From Clostridium acetireducens DSM 10703 (lineage in GTDB: Bacteria; Bacillota; Clostridia; Clostridiales; Clostridiaceae): 53,349 nucleotides of DNA. The notes beneath the pieces are model-generated. The model saw nothing but the letters and a program-made list of their open reading frames with translations, was not told the origin of the DNA and made no database searches. Position numbers and translations under genes: made by a program. This document shows positions 18,789 to 27,446 of the stretch, one piece after another (position 1 is the first letter of the stretch; every line of letters starts with the position of its first letter). The stretch spans positions 1-53,349 of the forward strand of contig NZ_LZFO01000015.1 of NCBI RefSeq assembly GCF_001758365.1, given 5' to 3'.

Positions 18789-21437
18789 ATGGACGAATCA
18801 AAAAATATTGCAAAAACCTATAATCCTAAAGAATTTGAAAGTAGATTATATAGTTGGTGGCAAGATAAAGGAGTTTTTACACCAGATGTAGACAAAAACA
18901 AAAAATCTTATTGTATAGTTATGCCACCTCCAAATATAACAGGAAAATTACACTTAGGTCATGCTCTTGATAATTCTCTTCAAGATTTTTTAATTAGAGT
19001 AAAAAGAATGCAAGGTTATAGTACTTTGTGGCTTCCAGGTCAAGATCATGCTAGTATAGCTACAGAAGTTAAAGTAGAAAATGAACTTCTTAAAAAAGGA
19101 ATTAAAAAAAGAGAAATAGGAAGAGAAGCTTTTCTTGAAAAAGTTTGGGAATGGACTGACGAATATAGAGAAAGAATTCGTGAACAAGTTAAAAGAATGG
19201 GATGTTCTGTAGACTTTACTAGAGAAAAGTTTACTATGGATGAAAGCTTAAATAAAGCAGTTAGACATATATTTGTAAAATTGTATAATGAAGGACTAAT
19301 ATATCAAGGAAATAGAATTATAAATTGGTGTCCTAAATGTAAAACTGCTTTATCTGATGCAGAAATAGAATATAGTGAACAAAACGGACATTTTTGGCAT
19401 GTAAAATATCCATTAGCTAATGGAGATGGATATTTACAAATAGCTACAACAAGACCAGAAACTATGCTAGGAGACGTTGCAGTAGCAGTTAATCCAAAAG
19501 ATGAAAGATATACTCATTTAGTAGGAAAAACTTTAATATTACCACTTGTAAATAAGGAAATTCCAATTATAGCAGATGATTATGTTGATATGGAATTTGG
19601 AACAGGTGCTGTTAAAATAACTCCTGCCCATGATCCTAATGACTATAATGTAGGTAAAAGACATAATTTACCTGAAATAAATGTAATGAATGAAGATGGA
19701 ACAATTAACGAATTAGGTGGCAAATATGCTGGATTAGATAGATATGAAGCTAGAAAAGTTATGGTAGAAGATTTAGAAAAAGAAGGATACTTAGTAAAAA
19801 TAGAAGATCATGTTCATAATGTAAGTTGCCATGATAGATGTGGAACAACAATAGAACCTATTATATCTAAACAATGGTTTGTAAAAATGAAACCATTAGC
19901 AGGTCCTGCTATAGATGCAGTAAGAAATAAAGAAGTAAAATTTGTTCCAGAAAGGTTTGATAAAATATACTTTAACTGGATGGAAAATATACAAGATTGG
20001 TGTATATCAAGACAACTTTGGTGGGGACACAGAATCCCAGTTTGGTATTGCCAAGATTGTGGAGAAGTTATAGTAGCTATAGATGAACCTACTAAGTGTA
20101 CTAAATGTGGAAGTAGCAATTTGAAACAAGATAATGACGTGCTTGATACTTGGTTTAGTTCTGCATTATGGCCTTTCTCAACATTAGGATGGCCTGATAA
20201 AACAGCAGATTTAGAATACTTCTATCCTACAAGTACATTAGTTACAGGATATGATATTATATTCTTCTGGATAGCAAGAATGGTATTTTCTTCACTTCAT
20301 ACTATGAAAGAAATACCTTTTGATACAGTATTAGTTCATGGAATAGTAAGAGACTCTGAAGGAAAGAAAATGTCAAAATCCTTAGGTAATGGTGTTGATC
20401 CTATTGAAGTAATAAATGAATATGGAGCAGATGCTTTAAGATTTATGTTAATAACAGGAAATGCTCCAGGAAATGATATAAGATACTATCCAGAAAAGGT
20501 AGAAGCAGCAAGAAACTTTGCTAATAAGATATGGAATGCTTCAAGATTTGTTATGATGAATTTAGATAAAGATTTAATGGATAAGTATAAAGATAACAAA
20601 AATTATTCTGTAGCAGATAGATGGATATTATCAAGAGCTAATACTTTAGTTAAGGAAGTAACAGATAATATAGATAAATTTGAATTAGGAATAGCTTCTC
20701 AAAAAGTATATGAATTTATTTGGAATGAATTCTGCGATTGGTATATAGAACTTGTTAAACCAGTAATGTATGGAGATAATGAAGAAGAAAAGGGTATAGC
20801 ATATAATGTTTTATATAAAGTGTTAGTTATAAGCTTACAATTATTACATCCTATAATGCCATTTATTACTGAAGAAATATATACTCACTTAGGAGAAGAA
20901 TGTGAATGTATAACTACTTCAAAATGGCCTGAATACAACGAAGAACTTGAAGATAAGAAATCTGAAAAAGAAATGAAATATGTAATAGAAGCTATAAAGG
21001 CTATAAGAAATGTAAGAACAGAAATGAATGTACCTTATTCAAGAAAAGCTAAAGTAATGATTCATGTTACTGAAGAAGATATGAAAGAAGGATTTGTTCA
21101 AGGAGAAGAATATTTTAAAAAATTAGCTTCAGCAAGTGAAGTTGTATTAGTAAATTCAAAAGATGAAGTTTTAGATAACACAGTTTCAGTTGTTACATTA
21201 GGAGCGGAAATTTTCATGCCTCTTCTTGATTTAGTAGATGTAGAAAAAGAAATTGAAAGATTAAACAAGGAAAAAGAAAAATTAGAAAAAGAAATTGAAA
21301 GAGTTGAGAAAAAGCTTTCCAACAAGGGTTTTGTAGATAAAGCACCAGAAGCAGTAGTAAATAAGGAAAGAGAAAAAGGAGAAAAATATAAAGAAATGCT
21401 TGAATCTGTATTGGAAAATTTACAAAAATTAAAGTAA
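18789..21437 (+). CDS. valS: Valyl-tRNA synthetase
   Basis: 882-residue class I synthetase that charges tRNA-Val. The catalytic Rossmann fold has the HIGH-type motif KLHLGHALD (about residue 47) and KKMSKS (about 525). The CP1 editing domain lies between, with [10 protein letters not shown]. Zinc-type cysteines (CPKC; CQDC and CTKC) are present, and the C-terminus is the characteristic coiled-coil arm ([19 protein letters not shown]). ATG 18789 fits the AAGGAG at 18775-18780 better than the ATG at 18783, only 2 bases from it. Expression is controlled by the upstream T-box. folC follows. Confidence 0.97.
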   Translation: MDESKNIAKTYNPKEFESRLYSWWQDKGVFTPDVDKNKKSYCIVMPPPNITGKLHLGHALDNSLQDFLIRVKRMQGYSTLWLPGQDHASIATEVKVENELLKKGIKKREIGREAFLEKVWEWTDEYRERIREQVKRMGCSVDFTREKFTMDESLNKAVRHIFVKLYNEGLIYQGNRIINWCPKCKTALSDAEIEYSEQNGHFWHVKYPLANGDGYLQIATTRPETMLGDVAVAVNPKDERYTHLVGKTLILPLVNKEIPIIADDYVDMEFGTGAVKITPAHDPNDYNVGKRHNLPEINVMNEDGTINELGGKYAGLDRYEARKVMVEDLEKEGYLVKIEDHVHNVSCHDRCGTTIEPIISKQWFVKMKPLAGPAIDAVRNKEVKFVPERFDKIYFNWMENIQDWCISRQLWWGHRIPVWYCQDCGEVIVAIDEPTKCTKCGSSNLKQDNDVLDTWFSSALWPFSTLGWPDKTADLEYFYPTSTLVTGYDIIFFWIARMVFSSLHTMKEIPFDTVLVHGIVRDSEGKKMSKSLGNGVDPIEVINEYGADALRFMLITGNAPGNDIRYYPEKVEAARNFANKIWNASRFVMMNLDKDLMDKYKDNKNYSVADRWILSRANTLVKEVTDNIDKFELGIASQKVYEFIWNEFCDWYIELVKPVMYGDNEEEKGIAYNVLYKVLVISLQLLHPIMPFITEEIYTHLGEECECITTSKWPEYNEELEDKKSEKEMKYVIEAIKAIRNVRTEMNVPYSRKAKVMIHVTEEDMKEGFVQGEEYFKKLASASEVVLVNSKDEVLDNTVSVVTLGAEIFMPLLDLVDVEKEIERLNKEKEKLEKEIERVEKKLSNKGFVDKAPEAVVNKEREKGEKYKEMLESVLENLQKLK

Positions 21438-21446
21438 ATCATATAT

Positions 21447-21472
21447 AAAGTGTAGGGTATACCCTACACTTT
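21447..21472. terminator. Perfect 26-bp palindrome between valS and folC
   Basis: AAAGTGTAGGGTA and TACCCTACACTTT form an uninterrupted palindrome. As RNA it would be a GC-containing hairpin with a minimal loop and could end valS transcripts, but the T-tract is short. It could also be a DNA operator. Confidence 0.5.
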
Positions 21473-21495
21473 AATTTACATGAGAGGGTGATAAA

Positions 21496-22827
21496 ATGAA
21501 TTACAAAGAAGCTATGAACTATATAAAAGATACAGCTAAATTTGGTAGTAATTTAGGATTAGAAAGAACAGAAAAATTATTAGAGTTTCTAGGAAATCCT
21601 CATAAATATATAAAATGTATACATATAGCAGGTACTAACGGAAAAGGTTCTACAACTTCTATGATAACTCAAATACTAATAGAAGCTAATTATAAAGTAG
21701 GAACATACATATCACCTTATTTAGAAGAATTTGAAGAAAGAATGCAAATAAATAATAATAGTATATCAAAAGAAGATTTAACTAACTTAGTAGAAAAAGT
21801 TTCAAAGGCTGTAGATAAAGTTATAGAATTAGGCTATGAACATCCTACAGAATTTGAAATAATAACATGTGTTATGTTTTTATATTTTTATATAAATAAA
21901 GTTGACTTTGCTGTAATAGAAGTAGGCCTTGGAGGTAGATTAGATTCTACTAATGTTTTACAATCTTTTAATGATAAAACTCAAGGAGGAGTTATATTAA
22001 GTGTAATTACTTCCATAGGTTATGATCATATGAAAATATTAGGAAATTCATTAAAAGATATTGCCTATGAAAAAGCAGGAATAATTAAAAAAAGTGTACC
22101 AGTTGTTTCATACCCTCAGGAGGTAGAAATATTAGAAGTATTAAATAAGGTTAGTAAAAGTAAATATAGTGAATTTATAGAAGTATCTAAAAATTGTGCA
22201 AGATATGTAGGTACTAAAAAGTTAAATAATAAATATATTCAACAAATTCAAGTAAACACTTATAAGAGCAGCTATGATATAGATTTATCCCTTTTAGGAA
22301 AATATCAAGTTTTAAACTGTGCTACAGCTATATTTGCTATAGAAAAGTTAGTAGAGCTTGGATTGAATATAAATAATAAGACTATCATTAATGCATTAAA
22401 AAATGTAAAGTGGCCAGGAAGATTAGAAGTAATGAATACACAGCCTTTAGTTGTAATTGATGGAGCTCATAATATAGATGGAATGTTAAGTCTTAAAGAA
22501 AGTATAGATTTATATTTTAAGTATGATAAGCTTGTGTTAATTATAGGTATATTAGCAGATAAAGAAGTAGAAAATATGATTAGTATAATAACACCTATGG
22601 CAGATAAGGTTATAGCTGTTACACCTAATAGTGATAGAGCAGAGATTTCTAGTGAACTAAATAAGTTAATAAAGAAATTTAATATTAATAGTGAATCAGA
22701 AGAAGATTATGAAAATGCTTATAAAAAAGCACTAAGCTATTGCTCTGAAAAAGATTTATTATTAATATGTGGTTCATTATATATGGTGGGAGATATGAGA
22801 AAAATAATAAGACAGATGATTGATTAA
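21496..22827 (+). CDS. folC: Folylpolyglutamate synthase / dihydrofolate synthase
   Basis: 443-residue Mur-ligase-fold enzyme that adds glutamate to folates, and often to dihydropteroate. The ATP loop is GTNGKGSTT (about residue 45). Other features are the family segment YISPYLEEFEERMQIN, a central EVGLGGRLDSTN motif and the C-terminal domain start PLVVIDGAHNIDGM. AGAGGGTGAT lies upstream of the ATG. Its stop overlaps the stop of the convergent TSCPD gene by four bases. Confidence 0.93.
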   Translation: MNYKEAMNYIKDTAKFGSNLGLERTEKLLEFLGNPHKYIKCIHIAGTNGKGSTTSMITQILIEANYKVGTYISPYLEEFEERMQINNNSISKEDLTNLVEKVSKAVDKVIELGYEHPTEFEIITCVMFLYFYINKVDFAVIEVGLGGRLDSTNVLQSFNDKTQGGVILSVITSIGYDHMKILGNSLKDIAYEKAGIIKKSVPVVSYPQEVEILEVLNKVSKSKYSEFIEVSKNCARYVGTKKLNNKYIQQIQVNTYKSSYDIDLSLLGKYQVLNCATAIFAIEKLVELGLNINNKTIINALKNVKWPGRLEVMNTQPLVVIDGAHNIDGMLSLKESIDLYFKYDKLVLIIGILADKEVENMISIITPMADKVIAVTPNSDRAEISSELNKLIKKFNINSESEEDYENAYKKALSYCSEKDLLLICGSLYMVGDMRKIIRQMID

Positions 22828-22842
22828 ACATCTGTCTTTTTT
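22810..22842. terminator. Terminator inside convergent gene ends
   Basis: AGACAGATG and CATCTGTCT followed by TTTTT; it contains the folC stop and lies within the 3' end of the TSCPD gene. Confidence 0.8.
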
Positions 22843-23081
22843 AATACCAATTCTTCTAAAGCTTTTGCAAATTGATCTGGGCAAGAAGTAATTTTAAAAC
22901 CACATCTTATTCCTTTTAGTCTATTTATAGTTTCTTCTACAGGTAATCCTTCTACTAAATGGGATATTCCTTGAAGATTTCCACTACATCCTCCAGTAAA
23001 ATTTACATTAGTAATTTTATTATCTTTAATGTCAAAATCTATTTTTTTAGAACATACTCCTTTAGGAATATAAGTATACAT
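22824..23081 (-). CDS. TSCPD domain protein
   Basis: 85-residue protein of the TIGR03905/TSCPD family, similar to the C-terminal domain of B12-dependent ribonucleotide reductases. It has the naming motif TSCPD near residue 69, GGCSGNLQGI near 31 and RCGFK near 61; these cysteines probably bind metal. Its function is not established. GGGAGGAAT precedes the ATG. A symmetric TATACCCT/AGGGTATA operator-like site lies just upstream. Confidence 0.85.
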   Translation of the reverse strand: MYTYIPKGVCSKKIDFDIKDNKITNVNFTGGCSGNLQGISHLVEGLPVEETINRLKGIRCGFKITSCPDQFAKALEELVLKKTDV

Positions 23082-23124
23082 TTTATTATTCCTCCCTTTT
23101 TAATAGTATATATTATACTAATAT

Positions 23125-23143
23125 TATACCCTGATAGGGTATA
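23125..23143. promoter_or_regulatory. Operator-like inverted repeat upstream of TSCPD gene
   Basis: TATACCCT-GAT-AGGGTATA is a perfect 8-bp inverted repeat with a 3-base spacer, about 45 bp before the start codon. ATACCC/GGGTAT repeats are known as sites of CsoR/CstR-type copper- or persulfide-sensing repressors; the link here is inference. Confidence 0.4.
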
Positions 23144-23215
23144 TATATCAATATTTTATAAAATAAATCTCAAAATTTAAGTAGCTACATATTATAACTG
23201 TGAGGAGGTGATAAT

Positions 23216-24100
23216 ATGGAAAACTTATATGTTTGTAATACATCTTCAGATTTCATATCTGTCATAAACTTAGATTTTTTTAAAGAAAAACATAAAATAA
23301 ATTTGAGAACTAATAATTATAATAAAATGGGACCCCACGGTATGTGTGTAAAAAACGATAAATTATTAGTTGCTAATAATTATAGTGATAGTTTATCTAT
23401 AATAGATATAAAAAATTATAAAAATGTAGAAAATTATTTTATTGGAAGCAATTGTAATGATTTAGTTGTAAATGAAGATATGGCATATATAATATGTGGA
23501 GATTTAAATAACGTAATTTTATTTAACTTAACTAATAAAGTTATTGAGGAATCAGTTCCTTGTGGAAATTTGCCATTTAGCATAGATATAAATAAGAAAA
23601 AAAAGCTTTTAGCTATATCCAATGTACAGGAAGACAGTTTAACTTTAATAGATTGTGAAAATAGAGATAATACTAAAAAAATAAGAGTAGGTTCTTATCC
23701 TACTAAAGCCATATTTACTTCTGATGGAAATTATATATTAGTATGTGAAAGCAATATAGGGTCAGATTTTAGAGGAAATATTTCTATAATATCTTTAAAA
23801 AATTTTAATTTAGTTAATAGAATTGAAGTTGGTAATTCACCTGTGGATATGTATTATGATGGCAAAAATTGTTTTGTATCTAATTTTGGAGAAGGAAGCA
23901 TAAGTATTGTGGATACAAATTGTTATAGGGAAATAAAAAAAATAAATGTAGGAGGAATGCCTAGGGGAATAGTAAAAGCCAATAATTACGTATATGTAGG
24001 AGATAATTATAATGATCTTTTATTTAGAATTGATATAAAAGGGGAAAAGAAAAAAGTCATTCGGATAGGGGGAGAACCTACAGGAATGACTATATATTAA
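23216..24100 (+). CDS. YVTN/YncE-like beta-propeller protein
   Basis: 294-residue protein of repeated about 40-residue blades. Typical blade cores are LYVCNTSSDFISVINL, LLVANNYSDSLSIIDI, LLAISNVQEDSLTLIDC and CFVSNFGEGSISIVDT. No signal peptide is visible, so it may be cytoplasmic or exported without one. Such YVTN propellers bind ligands or partners on their top face; the partner is unknown. The GAGGAGGTGAT site is strong. It converges with the DUF4364 gene, with almost no gap. Confidence 0.85.
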   Translation: MENLYVCNTSSDFISVINLDFFKEKHKINLRTNNYNKMGPHGMCVKNDKLLVANNYSDSLSIIDIKNYKNVENYFIGSNCNDLVVNEDMAYIICGDLNNVILFNLTNKVIEESVPCGNLPFSIDINKKKKLLAISNVQEDSLTLIDCENRDNTKKIRVGSYPTKAIFTSDGNYILVCESNIGSDFRGNISIISLKNFNLVNRIEVGNSPVDMYYDGKNCFVSNFGEGSISIVDTNCYREIKKINVGGMPRGIVKANNYVYVGDNYNDLLFRIDIKGEKKKVIRIGGEPTGMTIY

Positions 24101-24103
24101 ATA

Positions 24104-24628
24104 TTAATCAATAAAAGCCTTTATTATTTTACTATATATTTCTGTAGAATGCTTTTTCCATTTAGCACATAGTTTTTTAGCCTGGTCATTTGAGCCTACA
24201 TTTAATTTTAAATCTATTAATATGCAGTCATTTTCTACAGCTTTTAAGTTTACAATAAAATTGTTTTTATGTTCTATAGTATAATCAGCAGTTATTGTGA
24301 CTTCTTGTTTAATATTATTTAAATGATTTTTCAAATATTCATCTATTAGGTACTTTTTTTGGTTAGAAATTCTATTTTTAAATAAGTTAAGTACTTTTAG
24401 ACCTTTATCAGTTATTATAAGTCTATGTTTTCCGTCTTTTTCAATATATTTTAAAAAATTAGATGATACTAATTCTGATATATATTGTTGCAAAGTAAAA
24501 TAATTTATAAAGTTGTTTTCTAAAATAATTTGAGTAATTTGATTATTTGAGATTGCAAAGTTTATTTTATTAAATATATAAAGTAGTAGTAGTTTATTTT
24601 CTGCTAACTCTAAAGTATCCTCAAACAT
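24104..24628 (-). CDS. DUF4364 family winged-helix protein
   Basis: 174-residue protein of a family common in clostridia. The N-terminal 80 residues look like a winged helix: LLLLYIFNKINFAISNNQIT, LQQYISELVSSNFLKY and KHRLIITDKGLKVL. The C-terminal part is an alpha/beta domain. It is probably a transcription regulator of unknown target. GGGGAGGAT precedes the ATG. It converges with the propeller gene, three bases apart. Confidence 0.75.
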   Translation of the reverse strand: MFEDTLELAENKLLLLYIFNKINFAISNNQITQIILENNFINYFTLQQYISELVSSNFLKYIEKDGKHRLIITDKGLKVLNLFKNRISNQKKYLIDEYLKNHLNNIKQEVTITADYTIEHKNNFIVNLKAVENDCILIDLKLNVGSNDQAKKLCAKWKKHSTEIYSKIIKAFID

Positions 24629-24680
24629 TATTCATCCTCCCCATAAAAATATCAAGTTATAATTTATTATAACATAAAAT

Positions 24681-24714
24681 ACATAAAGCACCGAATATAT
24701 TCGGTGCTTTATGT
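24681..24714. terminator. Perfect 34-bp palindrome downstream of SASP gene
   Basis: ACATAAAGCACCGAATA and its exact complement, with no spacer. It follows the spore-protein gene (minus strand) and probably ends that transcript. Confidence 0.6.
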
Positions 24715-24739
24715 AAAAAATTATATATAATATTTTCTA

Positions 24740-24976
24740 TTATTTGTTATTTTGATTTTTAGATAAATGGTCTTCTGCCATTGATACAAGTCGTTTTACC
24801 ATTTCTCCTCCAACTCTTCCACAATCTTTAGATGTAATATTTCCCCAATAATCTTCAGATCCTTGGTGTACTCCTAAATTTAGCTCTTCTGCTATTTCAT
24901 ATTTCATATTATCTAAAACAGAATGAGCTTCTGGAACAATTTGTGTTCTTCCACTTCCTGACTGACCTAAAGCCAT
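24740..24976 (-). CDS. Alpha/beta-type small acid-soluble spore protein
   Basis: 78-residue DNA-coating protein of dormant spores, protecting DNA from UV and chemicals. The GPR protease cleavage region is MKYEIAEELNLG, and the second conserved block is GNITSKDCGRVGGEMVKRLV. Gln/Ser/Gly-rich ends are typical. A strong AAAGGAGGTATT site precedes the ATG. Forespore (SigG) control is expected for the family; I did not find a clear SigG promoter. Confidence 0.95.
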   Translation of the reverse strand: MALGQSGSGRTQIVPEAHSVLDNMKYEIAEELNLGVHQGSEDYWGNITSKDCGRVGGEMVKRLVSMAEDHLSKNQNNK

Positions 24977-25084
24977 AATAATACCTCCTTTATTTAAATA
25001 AAGTATATACTAATATATTTATCTTTTATATAAAATTTATGAATAATAAAATATTGAAAGTAAAGAAGTATTTTCAAATTGTAT

Positions 25085-25105
25085 ATAGTTTGTTGAATAA
25101 AAAAT
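25085..25105 (+). repeat. 21-nt dispersed repeat box, copy C (diverged)
   Basis: ATAGTTTGTTGAATAAAAAA followed by T. It matches the box family except at positions 1 and 5, and carries G at the variable site as in the palindromic element. It lies between divergent spore genes, about 70 bp before the deacetylase start. Confidence 0.45.
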
Positions 25106-25173
25106 TATTATCATACTATGATTTATAAATAAATATATATATTAATATATATTATTGAAGGGAGAATTTGCTT

Positions 25174-25920
25174 GTGAAAAATTATAAAAAAATAATACTA
25201 TCTTTTTGTCTTCTTTTTATTTCAGCATTAATATCAATTATTATTAACTATAAAAATACAGGAGTATTTTTAAATGTAAAAAAAAGATTACCTATATATT
25301 GTGTAGATGTAAAAGATAAAAAACTAGCTATGTCTTTTAATGCCAGCTGGGGTAAAGATAATACTATAAAAATATTAAATATACTTGATAAATATGATGT
25401 AAAAGCTACATTTTTTTTAGTTGGAGGTTGGATTGATGAGCATGAAAATGAAGTTAAAGAAATTTATAAAAGAGGTCATGAAATAGGCAATCATTCTAAT
25501 ATGCATCCAGATATGACTAAAATATCTAAAGATAAAATAAAACAAGAAATATACATAACGGATGCTAAAATTAGAAAAATTACGGGAAAAAGCAGTAAAG
25601 TTTTTAGGTGTCCAGAAGGAGCATATAATAATTTAGTTGTTGACACAGTAGAAGAAATGGGAAACTATTGTATACAATGGGATGTAGATAGTATAGATTG
25701 GAAAGAAGAAGATGTTAGTAAAGAATACCATAGAGTGATAGATAAAGCAAAGCCTGGTTCTATAATTTTATTTCATACTTATGCTAAAAATACACCAGAA
25801 AATTTACCTAAAATCATTGAAAAGTTGCAAAATAAAGGATACAAGTTTGTTAAAGTAGGAGATTTAATTTACAAAGATAACTATAAAATAGATCATTTAG
25901 GGAAACAAATACCTAATTAA
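25174..25920 (+). CDS. PdaB-like polysaccharide deacetylase homologue (Asn in motif 1)
   Basis: 248-residue membrane-anchored NodB-domain protein. It starts at GTG 25174, nine bases after AAGGGAG, which fits better than TTG 25168. An N-terminal segment (IILSFCLLFISALISIIINY) anchors it. The domain keeps HSNMHPDM (metal His pair), RCPEGAYN and a C-terminal SIILFH. Motif 1 reads SFNASWG, where relatives have SFDxxWG: the catalytic-base Asp is replaced by Asn (codon AAT). PdaB-type proteins act in spore cortex formation. The adjacent divergent SASP gene agrees with a sporulation role. It may be catalytically impaired or structural. Confidence 0.82.
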   Translation: MKNYKKIILSFCLLFISALISIIINYKNTGVFLNVKKRLPIYCVDVKDKKLAMSFNASWGKDNTIKILNILDKYDVKATFFLVGGWIDEHENEVKEIYKRGHEIGNHSNMHPDMTKISKDKIKQEIYITDAKIRKITGKSSKVFRCPEGAYNNLVVDTVEEMGNYCIQWDVDSIDWKEEDVSKEYHRVIDKAKPGSIILFHTYAKNTPENLPKIIEKLQNKGYKFVKVGDLIYKDNYKIDHLGKQIPN

Positions 25921-25943
25921 TAGTAATTAGATTTTTAATATTG

Positions 25944-25973
25944 TTGAAATGTAATAGCTATTTGTATTATAAT
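25944..25973 (+). promoter_or_regulatory. Promoter candidate for the 26086 gene
   Basis: TTGAAA at 25944-25949 and TATAAT at 25968-25973 with an 18-base spacer. Further down, AACTCC (26034-26039) can pair with the GGAGTT at 26073-26078 that forms the ribosome binding site. Confidence 0.4.
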
Positions 25974-26085
25974 GGAAATATAGTATAAAATTCTTAAGAA
26001 GGTGGTAAAAAACAAAGGAAAAGTATAAAATAATAACTCCTGTTTAAAATAACTCTAAAGGAATCTTTAAATTGGAGTTGATTTA

Positions 26086-26589
26086 ATGAAAAGTATAGCT
26101 ATAATAGGTAAAAATAAAGATTTTACTTCAGCATTAATAAGATTATTAAAATTGTTAGAAATAGAATATGAGTTATTTTTTGAAGAAAATATAAGAGGAA
26201 ATCATTATTATGATTATATTATACTAAATAATAATAGCTGTGCTATTAAAGATAATATTATAAAATTAAGTGGTAAGTATTGTTTTATAAACATGGATAA
26301 TTCCATAAATTTGAATACAAGTATATTTGCTAATTTAATTACTTATGGATTTGGAAGTAAAAATACTGTTACCGTTTCTAGTATAGAACAGGGTAATTGT
26401 CAATTTTTATATTGTTTACAAAGATATTTAAATTATAATAACTTTAAAATGATAGAACCAGAAGAAATAATAGTTAATATATTATTTAAAAATGATGAAG
26501 AAATGTATGCATATATGGTGGGAATTACAATGAGTTTAATAGAAGATAAAGAAATTAGTAAAATACAAAGCACAATAGGAAAAATTTAG
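26086..26589 (+). CDS. Conserved-looking protein of unknown function
   Basis: I do not recognise this 167-residue protein. It begins with a beta-strand and Gly pattern like a nucleotide-binding fold (MKSIAIIGKNKDFTSALIRL). It has ITYGFGSKNTVTVSSIEQGN near the middle and an acidic/helical C-terminus, without signal peptide or membrane segment. The YGFG segment and the alternating strands are faintly like domains of Mur ligases, but too little for a call. The TTGGAG ribosome binding site can pair with upstream AACTCC. It sits upstream of an SSB-like gene on the same strand. Confidence 0.5.
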   Translation: MKSIAIIGKNKDFTSALIRLLKLLEIEYELFFEENIRGNHYYDYIILNNNSCAIKDNIIKLSGKYCFINMDNSINLNTSIFANLITYGFGSKNTVTVSSIEQGNCQFLYCLQRYLNYNNFKMIEPEEIIVNILFKNDEEMYAYMVGITMSLIEDKEISKIQSTIGKI

Positions 26590-26662
26590 TAATATTTTAA
26601 ATACTATTAGAATAAATATATGTTATATAAGTAAATAGAAACTAAGGGAAAGAGGGGTTACA

Positions 26663-27388
26663 ATGGAAAATTTAATGCAGAACAATAAAATTTATTTAGA
26701 GGGAGAAGTAATCTCTGAACTTAAATTTAGTCATAAAATGTATGGGGAAGGTTTTTATACATTTAACATTGAAGTTCAAAGATTAAGTGAAAATAGAGAT
26801 ATATTATATGTTACTATATCAGAAAGATTAATTGCAAATATGAATATTGACTTAGGTAGTAAAATAGTAGTAGAAGGACAATTAAGGTCATATAATAAAT
26901 ATGTAGAAGGTTCCAATAGACTTATATTAACTGTGTTTGCTAGGAATATAAAGTTATGTACAGAAAAAAGCAAAAATCCAAATCAAATATATTTAAACGG
27001 ATTTTTGTGTAAACAACCTGTTTATAGGACAACTCCTTTTGGAAGAGAAATTACAGATATGTTGTTAGCAGTAAATAGACCTTATAATAAATCGGACTAT
27101 ATACCTGTTATAGCTTGGGGCAGAAATGCTAGATTTTGTAAAACTTTAGAAGTTGGTGATAATATAAGAATTTGGGGAAGATTACAAAGTAGAGAATATC
27201 AAAAGAGAGTATCTAATACAGAGGTAGTTAAAAAAGTAGCTTATGAGGTATCTATATCTAAAATGGAAAAATTTTCAGATGATAATTCAGATAATAATGA
27301 TGATTACATATATAAAACAAATGAATCAGTTGATAATATAAAAAGTGAATACTTAGAAGAAATTGATACTATAAAAGAAGAATATTAA
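26663..27388 (+). CDS. SSB-like protein with two OB folds
   Basis: 241-residue single-stranded-DNA-binding-like protein. Two consecutive OB-fold units are visible. The first (about 6-95) has KIYLEGEVISELKFSHKMYG and GSKIVVEGQLRSY. The second (about 105-200) has NQIYLNGFLCKQPVYRTTP, ITDMLLAVNRPY, YIPVIAWGRNA and GDNIRIWGRLQSREYQKR. The tail is acidic (DDNSDNNDDY and EYLEEIDTIKEEY), as in SSBs that recruit partners. Only the second fold looks like canonical bacterial SSB. AAGAGGGG precedes the ATG. It is probably an accessory SSB rather than the replicative one. Confidence 0.75.
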   Translation: MENLMQNNKIYLEGEVISELKFSHKMYGEGFYTFNIEVQRLSENRDILYVTISERLIANMNIDLGSKIVVEGQLRSYNKYVEGSNRLILTVFARNIKLCTEKSKNPNQIYLNGFLCKQPVYRTTPFGREITDMLLAVNRPYNKSDYIPVIAWGRNARFCKTLEVGDNIRIWGRLQSREYQKRVSNTEVVKKVAYEVSISKMEKFSDDNSDNNDDYIYKTNESVDNIKSEYLEEIDTIKEEY

Positions 27389-27408
27389 TTATATTAGAAT
27401 AGAAAAGT

Positions 27409-27446
27409 AATAAGAGGATAAAGTGAATCACTTTATCCTCTTATTA
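27409..27446. terminator. Bidirectional terminator
   Basis: TAATAAGAGGATAAAGTG and its complement surround AATC; it overlaps the dapB stop and ends the SSB-like transcript. Confidence 0.8.

Noticed and set aside
19814-20119. Minus-strand 101-residue ORF inside valS (similar antisense ORFs inside pheT at 49556 and 50183)
   Set aside because: Antisense of a conserved coding region, no start signals and no recognisable protein.
25095-25120. Sporulation (SigE/SigG) promoter from TGAATA and CATACTA near repeat copy C
   Set aside because: The two elements are only 12 bases apart, too short for either sigma factor consensus.
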